Shown here piece by piece: positions 34,394 to 42,563 of a stretch of 55,264 nucleotides of DNA; the stretch's first letter is position 1, and every line of letters begins with the position of its first letter. Location: assembly GCA_006226495.1 (NCBI GenBank), contig SBGU01000006.1, positions 1 to 55,264 on the forward strand. The letters run 5' to 3'. The notes beneath the pieces were generated by a model. It ran no database searches. It had not been told where the DNA came from and saw only the letters and a program-made list of their open reading frames with translations. The stretch is from Alphaproteobacteria bacterium (GTDB lineage: Bacteria; Pseudomonadota; Alphaproteobacteria; Sphingomonadales; Kordiimonadaceae). The position numbers and the translations under genes are program-made.

Positions 34394-35668
34394 TCACTCC
34401 AGTGCGGACAGATACTGCCGCGTAAGAATTTTGCCTTCTTCGACCGCAGGCTGATCGAAGGCATCGACGCCCATCAGGTTTGCGGTCAGGACCGTTTCAA
34501 GCATGAAGGAGACAAAAAGACCACCCAGATTTTCTTCGCTGAGTTGGTCGATCACGATCTCCCGCACGGTGCGGCCCTTTTTGCGCAAGGTCGCCTGCGT
34601 GGCACGCGACTGGCACGTGACCATATCGCCGATCGTATGGTCGGCCATATAGTCGAGGCCATAAGCTTCGGCTTCCTTTTTGTCGATTCTGGGGCCTTTG
34701 CCGAAGCTCGGTACCGTGATGATGGTGACGAACTTGTCGTTGGGGCCATCCAGGAACAACTGCAACTGGCTGTGCTGGTCCACAGGGCCGACGGCCCGGA
34801 TGGGTGTGGTGCCCTGGCCGTCCTTGCCCAGGCTTTCGGCCCACAACTGGCCGTGCCAGCGGGTGAAGGCGCGCAGCACTTCCGCATAAGGCATGATCAG
34901 GACCTGGGTGACGCCTTTTTCTTCATGCAGGGTCTGGGTCAGTGCGGCGCCGACGACGGCCGCAGCGGTTTCCGGGTTTGCACAGAAATCGGCACACACT
35001 TCTTCGGCGCCCTTGCGGAAACCTTCAACCGACAGGCCGGACACGGCCACGGGCAGCATGCCCACGTTCGTCAGCACGCTGAAGCGGCCGCCAACGTCGG
35101 TCGGGTGATCAAGGATCGGGCTGCCCAGCTTTTCACCATAATGGCGCAGCGGGCGTTCGCCGGGTTCGGTGACGAAGGTGAAATGGTCGCCCAGTTCCTC
35201 GTCGGTAACCGCAGTTTCAAGCCAGGCGCGGCAGGCCAGCAGTTGCGCCAGGGTTTCCGCCGTGGTGCCGGACTTGGATATGGCCAGCACGTGGGTTGTT
35301 TTGGGGTCCAGTTCAAACAGCAGCCGGTCCATCTCGAACGGGCACAGGCTGTCGGGGGTGTGGATTTCGGTGCCGCGGCCATTGATATAACGCGCCAGCG
35401 CAATGGCGGCTTGCGCCCCCAGGCTGGAACCGCCGGTGCCCAGCACGATCAGGTCGTCGAAACGTTCGGTGATACGGTCTGCCGCTTCTGCAATCGGGCC
35501 CATGTCCGGTCCGTTCGACGCCTGGCGTGCAAACGGCAGCAGGCCGCCCTTCGCCAGCGTGCGCGCATGGTCTGCGGCCCTGGCGAGGTTCTTTTCAAAG
35601 GCGGAACGGATGCCCAGCACGTCAAGTTGGGCGTCCAGGCTTTGTTGGCCAAACGAATAATCGAACAT
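34394..35668 (-). CDS. pgi: Glucose-6-phosphate isomerase
   Basis: Interconverts glucose-6-P and fructose-6-P. The tandem SIS fold is shown by VLGTGGSSLGAQA and LAISKSGTTAETLAQ. The ending DQPAVEEGK is typical of Pgi. At about 424 residues it belongs to the short Pgi type, well below the roughly 550 residues of the E. coli enzyme. The ATG at 35668 (MFDYSFGQQ) is chosen; the TTG four codons upstream overlaps the GGAAAAG ribosome-binding region. Downstream galU is nearly adjoining, which fits a UDP-sugar supply role. Confidence 0.93.
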   Translation of the reverse strand: MFDYSFGQQSLDAQLDVLGIRSAFEKNLARAADHARTLAKGGLLPFARQASNGPDMGPIAEAADRITERFDDLIVLGTGGSSLGAQAAIALARYINGRGTEIHTPDSLCPFEMDRLLFELDPKTTHVLAISKSGTTAETLAQLLACRAWLETAVTDEELGDHFTFVTEPGERPLRHYGEKLGSPILDHPTDVGGRFSVLTNVGMLPVAVSGLSVEGFRKGAEEVCADFCANPETAAAVVGAALTQTLHEEKGVTQVLIMPYAEVLRAFTRWHGQLWAESLGKDGQGTTPIRAVGPVDQHSQLQLFLDGPNDKFVTIITVPSFGKGPRIDKKEAEAYGLDYMADHTIGDMVTCQSRATQATLRKKGRTVREIVIDQLSEENLGGLFVSFMLETVLTANLMGVDAFDQPAVEEGKILTRQYLSALE

Positions 35669-35840
35669 GATCTTTTCCAAACTCTAGGGTTTCTGCAGAT
35701 GACAACGTTGCCATATAAGCCGGACGGCCGCGCCTTTTCAAGCGTTTCTTCCTGCATGACGAAAGACTGTTACCGAAAAATGACCGTTTGCGCAATTATT
35801 TGAAATGGTCGCAAGGCGGCATGCCGGGGCAGGGCGGGCC

Positions 35841-36326
35841 CTATTGAGCCTCTGTTTCCAGCCGCCGGACCGCGAGGATGGAGAGCAGGCTGGAGAATTC
35901 GCCCCAGCGTTTGCGCAGGTAGATGTAGGTCAGCAGCATCAGCACCAGGCCGCCAAGGTCGACACCGATGTCGCGCGCCAAAAGCCAGTCGCCGAAAAAC
36001 AGGATGCCGGCCACAATCCAGGCCTCGCGCAGGCGGGCCAGGAGGCCAAAGCCTGCCAGCACCTTGGCAAGGCACAGGCCGACCACCAGCGCGGTCTCGG
36101 TGCCGGTGAGGCCGCCATAGGCCAGATAGGCGGTCATGGTCACGCTATAGTGGCCGATATAGTGAAAGCCGACCAGGTAACCCCAGAAATAGGAATGGCC
36201 GGATGTGGCAGTATCCAGCCGGTGGCCGTTCAGCCTGAGCGCCAGCACAATGGCGGCGAAGCCCGCTGCCAGAAAGGCTGCCAGTACAATCCATCCATAA
36301 GGGGCATCGCTGAAACTGATCGTCAT
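35841..36326 (-). CDS. Four-helix integral membrane protein of unknown function
   Basis: 161 residues with four or more hydrophobic stretches (about 11-29, 45-70, 75-95 and 103-135), a short polar C-terminus and no signal peptide. A conserved-looking GHSYFWGYLVGFHYIGHYSV, rich in aromatic residues and His, lies between the first two helices. I recognise no family. Neighbours are pgi and a 2OG oxygenase on the same strand, with gaps of about 85-170 bases, so no operon is implied. Confidence 0.7.
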   Translation of the reverse strand: MTISFSDAPYGWIVLAAFLAAGFAAIVLALRLNGHRLDTATSGHSYFWGYLVGFHYIGHYSVTMTAYLAYGGLTGTETALVVGLCLAKVLAGFGLLARLREAWIVAGILFFGDWLLARDIGVDLGGLVLMLLTYIYLRKRWGEFSSLLSILAVRRLETEAQ

Positions 36327-36410
36327 GGTTCGGCATCCGCTTGCTGCTTCACTGGGGTAAAGCGTGTGCCGGCGGGCATGCGAAAGATAGCTATAAAAAA
36401 TTCAGGTTGG

Positions 36411-37052
36411 CTATTTCACCACGGCATTCTTGCGCGGCCGTTCCCGGAACCAGAGATTGAAGGCCCACTTTTCGCCTTCGATGACCGGGCAGCCGGCATG
36501 CAGCGACAAGGGGTGCCGGTTCACCGTGCCGGGTTCACAATTATGGAACACCAGAAGCTTGCCACGTTCCGGCGGGATGGTGATATCAAGCTTCGGGAAA
36601 GCGGTTTCGCCACCCTTGGTGACGTTGGTCAGGTAACCAAGCGCCGTGATCAGCCGCTGGCCCCCCGGTTCCCAGTTGCGCTTGCCGGCCGCGGTCGTGG
36701 GGTCGAAGGCGTCGAAGTGCGCCTTATATTCCGCGCCGGGGCTGTAGCGGATCATCTGGATGCTCTCAGCATGGCTGAGCGGCATGCCGATCAGGCCCGC
36801 CACCCGCGCGGCGATACGTTTGGTGGCTTCGTCGGCTTCATGCTCGAGCCAGCACATGTCGTTGGTACGCCCGGCGCTGACGACGGATGCATCGTCGCCT
36901 GACACCTCGCCACGTTTCAGGTTTCGGCTTTTGGCGCGCGCGATCAGGTGGCTGCATTCCACGCCATCGATGAAATTGTCGATCGTGTAGATGCGCGGTT
37001 CAAGATTCAGGTCGATTATGGCGCGTTTCATCGGCTTGGGTGCTTTTGGCAT
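36411..37052 (-). CDS. Prolyl-4-hydroxylase-like Fe(II)/2-oxoglutarate oxygenase
   Basis: 213 residues with the double-stranded beta-helix oxygenase motifs: HxD at H112/D114 (AHFDAFDP), distal H185 in SLHAGCPV and the 2-oxoglutarate-binding K195 in EGEKWAFNLWFRER. GETAFPKLDITIPPERGKLL is typical of the prolyl 4-hydroxylase alpha-subunit family. It is cytoplasmic, with no signal peptide. The natural substrate of bacterial members is rarely known. Start at 37052 (MPKAPKPMKRA); a second Met at codon 8 is possible. Confidence 0.88.
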   Translation of the reverse strand: MPKAPKPMKRAIIDLNLEPRIYTIDNFIDGVECSHLIARAKSRNLKRGEVSGDDASVVSAGRTNDMCWLEHEADEATKRIAARVAGLIGMPLSHAESIQMIRYSPGAEYKAHFDAFDPTTAAGKRNWEPGGQRLITALGYLTNVTKGGETAFPKLDITIPPERGKLLVFHNCEPGTVNRHPLSLHAGCPVIEGEKWAFNLWFRERPRKNAVVK

Positions 37053-37375
37053 TGTTGGCGTCGTGCCCGAATTCTAGGCGGAAATCAGGAATGTGCCAGA
37101 AGAAATATGTGTGTATCGCCGTGCGCGGCACCTTGCCGCGCCTGCCGGCGCAAAAAGTATGGAGGGCTCGGCCATCAACCTTTGTCATAAACCTGCGGTC
37201 CGGGGTTCAGGACCGCAGTTGTATGCCGGCGGGTCAAACCTGAATTTTATATAGGGGACCTGATTGGCATTCTTTGCTAGGCTTCCTTTTCGGGATGCGT
37301 CGGCAAATTCATTTTTCAATAGCAGGATCGGTACGCCGGGGGGGCGCCGGTCCGCAAAGGGCTTGAGGGTAAAAA
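37053..37375. other. 323-base divergent intergenic region upstream of the RTX protease
   Basis: No gene is seen. It contains a perfect 9-bp inverted repeat (37193-37218), an AT-rich TTTTATATAG at about 37244-37254 that could be a -10 region, and GAGGGT just before the GTG start at 37376. Because the flanking genes diverge, promoters for both are expected here. Confidence 0.5.
37193..37218. other. Perfect 9-bp inverted repeat upstream of the RTX protease
   Basis: CTGCGGTCC and GGACCGCAG are separated by 8 bases (GGGGTTCA). There is no T-run on either side, so it is not a standard terminator. It lies about 160 bases upstream of the protease start, in a divergent promoter region, so an operator or an RNA hairpin in a leader are both possible. 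Confidence 0.5.
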
Positions 37376-40351
37376 GTGGTAGATACGATTCCTGAGGATA
37401 CCAGCACCACCGCCAGCGTTACGGTGGGGGGCAGCTACACGGGCAATATCGATTTTGAAGGCGATCAGGACTGGGTCGCGGTCGAGCTTGAAGCCGGCGT
37501 AACCTATTCGATCGACATGGAAGGCGTGCAGACCGGTAGCGGCACGCTGATCGACCCCTGGATCAAGGGCATATATGATTCGGACGGCAATTCCCTGTCC
37601 CTGTCGGATGACGATGGCGGTGAAGGCCGCAACAGCCAATTGGTGTTCACGCCCACCGAAAGCGGCACCTATTATATCGACGCCGGCAACTGGATCGATA
37701 CCAGCTTCGGCGGCGAGGACCCGACCGGCACCTACAAACTTTCGGTCAGTGTTTATGAGGCGGAGCCCACGACGCCGACATCGGCTGCCGATTCCGAGAA
37801 TGTCGACGCCAGCGGCGAAACCGGGATCGATGCGCTTCTGGGCCTGACGCGCTACCAGAATGTCGAAAATGCGACCACAACCCATATCACCTACAGTGTG
37901 CCCACCACAGGCAGCGTCTGGTCGACGGCGACCTACGACTATGGCCCGCAAAGCGGCGACGGCGAACCCTGGCAGGGCATCGAATACCTGACCACGTCTG
38001 AAGCGAACATCTTCCGCGACGCCCTGTCGCAGATCGAAGCCTTCGCGGGTGTCACCTTCGAGGAAGTCGCTGACAACTCGACATCTGCCGGCACCATCCG
38101 GATCGCCTGGACCGGCATTCAGGACGAGGATGCCGCGGCCTGGGCCTACCTGCCGTCCGGGTCGGTGCAGGCAGGCGATATCTGGCTCCTGAGCGAAAAC
38201 CAGGACACGGGTGGCGAGGGCTCCTATTTCCAACTGGTGGTGCTGCACGAACTCGGGCACGCCATGGGGCTGAAGCACACGTTCGACACGGACGGCACCG
38301 GCGTCACCATGCCCGCCGAATATGACGGTCTCGAATATACGGTGATGGCCTACAACAGTTCGGTGGTCAGCGAAGATATCCTTGGCCTCAGCTTCTATCC
38401 CACCACCTACATGTATTGGGATATCAAGGCGCTGCAGTATCTGTATGGCGACATCGAAAAGGATACGGGCGATACCACCTACACGTTCGAACGCAATGTG
38501 AACTATTATGAAACCGTGTGGGACACCGGCGGGACCGACACCTACGATGCTTCGGCCCAGGTGCGTGCGGTTGACCTGGACCTGACGCCCGGCAGTTGGA
38601 GCAACGTCGGCACCCGTATCACCATGTATGGATCCTTCACAAACCAGACCAAGTCGGACACGGTCTATACGCCGCCCGAAATTACCATCGAAAATGCCAT
38701 TGGCGGTTCCGGCAATGATACCCTGACCGGCAATACGGCCGACAACTATCTGATCGGTGGCGCCGGCAATGACAAACTGGCTGGTGGCAGCGGTGAAGAC
38801 ACGCTTGAAGGCGGTACCGGCACCGACACCCTGACCGGCGGGTCCGGCAGCGATTATTTCATGTACGAAATGACCGGTGGCGACGACATCGTTTCGGACT
38901 TCGATGTCGATGAAGATTATATCGATCTTACAGGCGCGGGCCTCAGCTACGCCAACATGACGATCAGCACCAGCGGTGGTAGCGCCGTGATCAGCAGCAG
39001 CGGTGGCGGCACCATCACCCTGACCGGTGTGTCGGTTTCGGCGCTTTCGTCCGCAAACTTTTATGACGGCACCGAACCCAGCAACATCATCGACGGCACG
39101 GCGGGCGACGACAGCCTGACCGGCACCAGCGACGACGACACATTCGGCGGCAGCGCCGGCGCCGACACGATCGATGGTGCCGACGGCAATGATACCGTCA
39201 CCTACGCCAGTTCGGAAACCGCCGTGTCGCTAAGCCTGGTGCAGTCCGTCGGCTACAGTGGCGACGCCGAGGGGGATCGTTACATCTCGGTCGAGAATGT
39301 CATCGGCACCGATTATGACGACAGCCTGATCGGCAACCGTTTCGTCAATAATCTCGCGGGTGGCGGCGGCAACGATACCCTGATCGCCGGCTATGGTTAT
39401 GACTATCTGTCCGGCGGCGACGGCGACGACAGCCTGATGGGCGGTTATGGGGTCGACACCCTCGTGGGCGGCGCGGGTGCCGATACGCTCAATGGCGAAC
39501 AGGACAACGACTGGGTCAGCTACGAAGGCTCCAGCGCAGGTGTCAGCCTGACCCTCACAGGCAATGGCTATGCCACCGGTTCGGGCGGTGATGCCGAAGG
39601 CGACCTGGTGGCCAATGTCCAGCGTATTTCCGGCTCGGATTATGACGACACCCTTGGTGGCAACGTGCTGAACAACTGGATCGTCGGGGGCGCCGGCAAC
39701 GACACGCTGTCGGGCAATGTGGGGGTCGACACCATCGAAGGCGGCGCGGGCGACGATGTCATCCGCGGCAACTATACCGCCGACAGCCTGTCCGGCGATG
39801 CCGGTGCCGATGCGGTCTTTGGCGGGTATGGCGACGACACCGTCTATGGCGGCGACGGCAACGATACCCTGCTGGGTGAACGCGATTCCGACTATATCTC
39901 GGGGGGCGAAGGGGCCGACCTCATCGGCGGCGGCACCGAAGCCGACACCCTGTATGGCGATGCCGGCAACGACACGCTGAAGGGGTCCGAAGGTGCGGAC
40001 TTTATTGACGGCGGCACTGGCGACGATTCAATCGAAGGTGGCCAGGGCGCGGATACCATCACGGGCGGCGCGGGCGACGATATCATGTCCGGCGGCAGCG
40101 AATTCGATACGTTCGTGTTTGCCGACGGCCATGGCGACGACACCATCACCGACTTCCAGGTTGGCAAGGATGTGCTGGATCTGTCTGACACAGACATCGA
40201 TTTTGTCGACCTCGACGACCTGCGCGCCAATGCCTATTCGGCCTCGGTTGACGGCGAGGCGGGGCTGATGATCGAGACGGGCGACGGGGATACGATTTTC
40301 CTTGTGGGCCTGAACTCGAACCATCTGGTCAGCCTGGACATCGTCTATTGA
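37376..40351 (+). CDS. Serralysin-like RTX metalloprotease (M10) with PPC domain
   Basis: 991 residues, GTG start with GAGGGT upstream. Residues about 15-130 resemble a bacterial pre-peptidase C-terminal (PPC) domain (DFEGDQDWVAVELEAG). The M10 protease domain follows: the zinc site HELGHAMGLKH at 291-301 and the Met-turn VMAY near 323-326. From about residue 440 to 920 come blocks of GGxGxDxLx calcium-binding repeats. There is no N-terminal signal peptide. The repeats plus a hydrophobic end (LVGLNSNHLVSLDIVY) indicate export by a type I secretion system, though no such transporter lies in this window. Likely a secreted, calcium-stabilised endopeptidase. Confidence 0.93.
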   Translation: MVDTIPEDTSTTASVTVGGSYTGNIDFEGDQDWVAVELEAGVTYSIDMEGVQTGSGTLIDPWIKGIYDSDGNSLSLSDDDGGEGRNSQLVFTPTESGTYYIDAGNWIDTSFGGEDPTGTYKLSVSVYEAEPTTPTSAADSENVDASGETGIDALLGLTRYQNVENATTTHITYSVPTTGSVWSTATYDYGPQSGDGEPWQGIEYLTTSEANIFRDALSQIEAFAGVTFEEVADNSTSAGTIRIAWTGIQDEDAAAWAYLPSGSVQAGDIWLLSENQDTGGEGSYFQLVVLHELGHAMGLKHTFDTDGTGVTMPAEYDGLEYTVMAYNSSVVSEDILGLSFYPTTYMYWDIKALQYLYGDIEKDTGDTTYTFERNVNYYETVWDTGGTDTYDASAQVRAVDLDLTPGSWSNVGTRITMYGSFTNQTKSDTVYTPPEITIENAIGGSGNDTLTGNTADNYLIGGAGNDKLAGGSGEDTLEGGTGTDTLTGGSGSDYFMYEMTGGDDIVSDFDVDEDYIDLTGAGLSYANMTISTSGGSAVISSSGGGTITLTGVSVSALSSANFYDGTEPSNIIDGTAGDDSLTGTSDDDTFGGSAGADTIDGADGNDTVTYASSETAVSLSLVQSVGYSGDAEGDRYISVENVIGTDYDDSLIGNRFVNNLAGGGGNDTLIAGYGYDYLSGGDGDDSLMGGYGVDTLVGGAGADTLNGEQDNDWVSYEGSSAGVSLTLTGNGYATGSGGDAEGDLVANVQRISGSDYDDTLGGNVLNNWIVGGAGNDTLSGNVGVDTIEGGAGDDVIRGNYTADSLSGDAGADAVFGGYGDDTVYGGDGNDTLLGERDSDYISGGEGADLIGGGTEADTLYGDAGNDTLKGSEGADFIDGGTGDDSIEGGQGADTITGGAGDDIMSGGSEFDTFVFADGHGDDTITDFQVGKDVLDLSDTDIDFVDLDDLRANAYSASVDGEAGLMIETGDGDTIFLVGLNSNHLVSLDIVY
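38702..40130 (+). repeat. RTX nonapeptide repeat region of the metalloprotease
   Basis: Several blocks of GGxGxDxLx-type repeats (GGSGNDTL, GGAGNDKL, GGSGEDTL, then further blocks near 39330-39510 and 39650-40130) are separated by non-repeat stretches. Each block should form a calcium-binding parallel beta-roll. The DNA is correspondingly rich in GGCGGC and GACGAC runs. Confidence 0.85.
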
Positions 40352-40376
40352 TGGCGCCATCGCCATAAAAACAGAT

Positions 40377-40405
40377 CGGGCCGCTGCGTGCGGCCCGTTT
40401 TTTTT
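40377..40405 (+). terminator. Terminator of the RTX protease gene
   Basis: CGGGCCGC and GCGGCCCG form an 8-bp stem with a TGCGT loop, followed by eight T. It lies 25 bases past the protease stop. The last T-residues overlap the end of the convergent opgH. Confidence 0.9.
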
Positions 40406-42563
40406 ATCCCGCGTGGCTCGCGTTCCAGGCGGGCAGGGCGGCAACCAGGCTCGCATTGTTCAAAAGCGCCATGGTTTCGGATGCGGTCAGCCATTTTTCG
40501 AGTTCGGGTGCCGACGCCGCCCGGCCGAGCTTGGCTTCGGCAACCACCAGATGCGGGTCGAAGTCCGCTTTGTCCGGCGGCAGTTGGCTGACCTGGGCGC
40601 AGTGCCAGGCCCTGAAGTCGCTGTCAGCGGCCAGTGCCGCCAGCGGCGAGCCAGGCACCGGCGCCTTGGCGTTTGCAAGCCGTTCCAGAACGGATGCCAG
40701 GATCGGCGGTTTGCGCTTTTCCTCAGGCGTCCGCAAAACACCCAGCCAGCGCAGCGCAGCCCCGGGGCCGCGCCTGCCGCTCAGCCATGACAGCACGGGC
40801 GACAGCATCAGCCCGCCGGTCACCGGCAGCATCCAGAGGAACAGGTCCGGATGCAACAGCCAGGTCAGGACCGCGGCACCGACACCCACAAGGAAATGCC
40901 AGCGGTGCGCCCTTATGGCCGTCGCCATCGAAATGGAGCCGTCGCCGCGCCGTTGCGGTTTCCAGCCGCTGTCGCCGCCGGTCAGGATTTCGCGCACGAT
41001 GTGGCTTTGGGCCAGCATCATCACAGGTGCATAAAGGGCCGAAAGCAGGATTTCGGTCAGCACGCTCAGGGTCACGAGGATGGGGCCGCCATAGCGGAAA
41101 CAGCGCCATGGGTTTATGATCGCCGCCGCCCAGGACAGGGCCTTGGGCGCCAGCACGATGGACATGGACAGGATGAACAGCTTGATCGCGCGCTCGGAAT
41201 CGAACACCGGCCATGTCGGGAACAGGGACGGGCGGGCGAAATATTCGGGCCGCGTGAAATTGGCCTGCACCGCCAGCATCAGGCCCACCACCAGAAGCAT
41301 GAACCAGAAAAGCGCGCTCATATAGGCCATGATGCCGGACAGGATATGCAGGCGGCTGGTGAAAGCCAGGCCGCGCGCGAACAGGAACCGGCTGTGCTGC
41401 AGGTTGCCCTGGCACCAGCGCCGGTCGCGCACCAGCACGTCGCTGACCGACGGCGGCGCTTCTTCGTAGGTTTCCTGCAGGTCGGTATCGAAGCGCACGC
41501 CCCACCCGGCACGGCGCAACAGGGCGGCTTCGATGAAGTCGTGGCTGATGACATGGCCGCCGAACGGCGGTTTGCCCTTCAGGACCGGCAGGTGCGCGGC
41601 CGAAGCAAAGGCGGCCGTGCGGATGATGGCATTATGGCCCCAGAAATTGCTGCCATTGCCATGCCATGCCGACAGGCCATTGCCGAAGATCAGGCCGTAA
41701 CCGCGGTTCGCGAACTGCTGCAGGCGCGCATACAGGCTGTCTGCCAGCACGATCGACGGCAGGGATTGCAACAGGCCAAGGCCGGGGTCTGCCTCCAGCC
41801 GGCGGGCCATTTCGATCATGGTACCCGGGCTCATGATACTGTCGGCATCCAGGACCAGCATGCCTTCATAGGCACCGCCCCAGCGCTGCACCCAGTCGGC
41901 AATATTGCCGGCCTTGCGCTCCGTGTTGTGCGGGCGGTGCCGGTAATAGACCGGGCAGGCCTGAGCGGTTTCCGCGATCAGCTTGTGAAAGACATATTCT
42001 TCGGCCACCCAGGCGTCCGGCTTGTTGCTGTCGCTCAGGATGAAGAAACAGAATTTGCCAGGGGCCTCTTTTGCCAGCCCATCCGCCATGGCGCCGATTG
42101 CCGCTGCCACGCGCACCGGGTCCTCGTTATAGACCGGCAACAGCACGGCGGTCTTGATGCCGGGCATGCGGTCGTGGATGCGGTGGCGGCCAAACAGGTC
42201 CCGCTTCAGGATCAAAAGAAAGCCAAGCGCCGCCTGACAGCCAGCGAAGGACACCCAGGCGAAATTGACGGAAAACAGCACCAGGAACAGCCACTGCAGG
42301 GCGGTGATGTCGCCCGTGGTCATGACCGCATACATTTCATGCACACCATAGGCCGTCAGCGCAGCGGTGCCTGCGATCAGCAGCGTGCGCGCCAGCATGG
42401 TGCCCAGCCAGCGCAAGGCGCTGAGCCGGCTTCTGGACGGCACGCGCGTGGCATGCACACCCTGGCGTGGCATCTCCAGCTCATGTTCTGGGGGCAGCGC
42501 GCGCATGGCCGGGCCCATGCCGGTATCAGCGGGCTGACCAGCGATAAAGCCAGGTTTCGCCAA
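40404..42563 (-). CDS. opgH: Glucan glucosyltransferase OpgH (MdoH)
   Basis: The inner-membrane enzyme that polymerises the backbone of osmoregulated periplasmic glucans from UDP-glucose. A short N-terminal tail precedes hydrophobic helices near 55-115. A processive GT2 domain follows with LLPVYNEDPVRV, LDADSIMSPG, SHDFIEAALLRRAGWG and RRWCQGNLQHSRFL (the QxxRW-type site). Several helices and a C-terminal tail come last. About 719 residues is at the short end of the family. The TTG at 42563 has GGAGGTG five bases upstream; the GTG at 42569 is part of that ribosome-binding site. The start overlaps the end of opgG by about 38 bases, so the two are coupled. Confidence 0.94.
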   Translation of the reverse strand: MAKPGFIAGQPADTGMGPAMRALPPEHELEMPRQGVHATRVPSRSRLSALRWLGTMLARTLLIAGTAALTAYGVHEMYAVMTTGDITALQWLFLVLFSVNFAWVSFAGCQAALGFLLILKRDLFGRHRIHDRMPGIKTAVLLPVYNEDPVRVAAAIGAMADGLAKEAPGKFCFFILSDSNKPDAWVAEEYVFHKLIAETAQACPVYYRHRPHNTERKAGNIADWVQRWGGAYEGMLVLDADSIMSPGTMIEMARRLEADPGLGLLQSLPSIVLADSLYARLQQFANRGYGLIFGNGLSAWHGNGSNFWGHNAIIRTAAFASAAHLPVLKGKPPFGGHVISHDFIEAALLRRAGWGVRFDTDLQETYEEAPPSVSDVLVRDRRWCQGNLQHSRFLFARGLAFTSRLHILSGIMAYMSALFWFMLLVVGLMLAVQANFTRPEYFARPSLFPTWPVFDSERAIKLFILSMSIVLAPKALSWAAAIINPWRCFRYGGPILVTLSVLTEILLSALYAPVMMLAQSHIVREILTGGDSGWKPQRRGDGSISMATAIRAHRWHFLVGVGAAVLTWLLHPDLFLWMLPVTGGLMLSPVLSWLSGRRGPGAALRWLGVLRTPEEKRKPPILASVLERLANAKAPVPGSPLAALAADSDFRAWHCAQVSQLPPDKADFDPHLVVAEAKLGRAASAPELEKWLTASETMALLNNASLVAALPAWNASHAG

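Noticed and set aside
37269-37285. A sigma-54-like TTGGCATTCTTTGC upstream of the RTX protease
   Set aside because: The GG and GC elements are 8 bases apart instead of the required 10, so it does not fit a -24/-12 promoter.
38702-40130. The repeated GGCGGC/GACGAC stretches as a possible CRISPR or satellite array
   Set aside because: They are in-frame codons for RTX calcium-binding nonapeptides. Units vary in length and sequence and there are no spacers.
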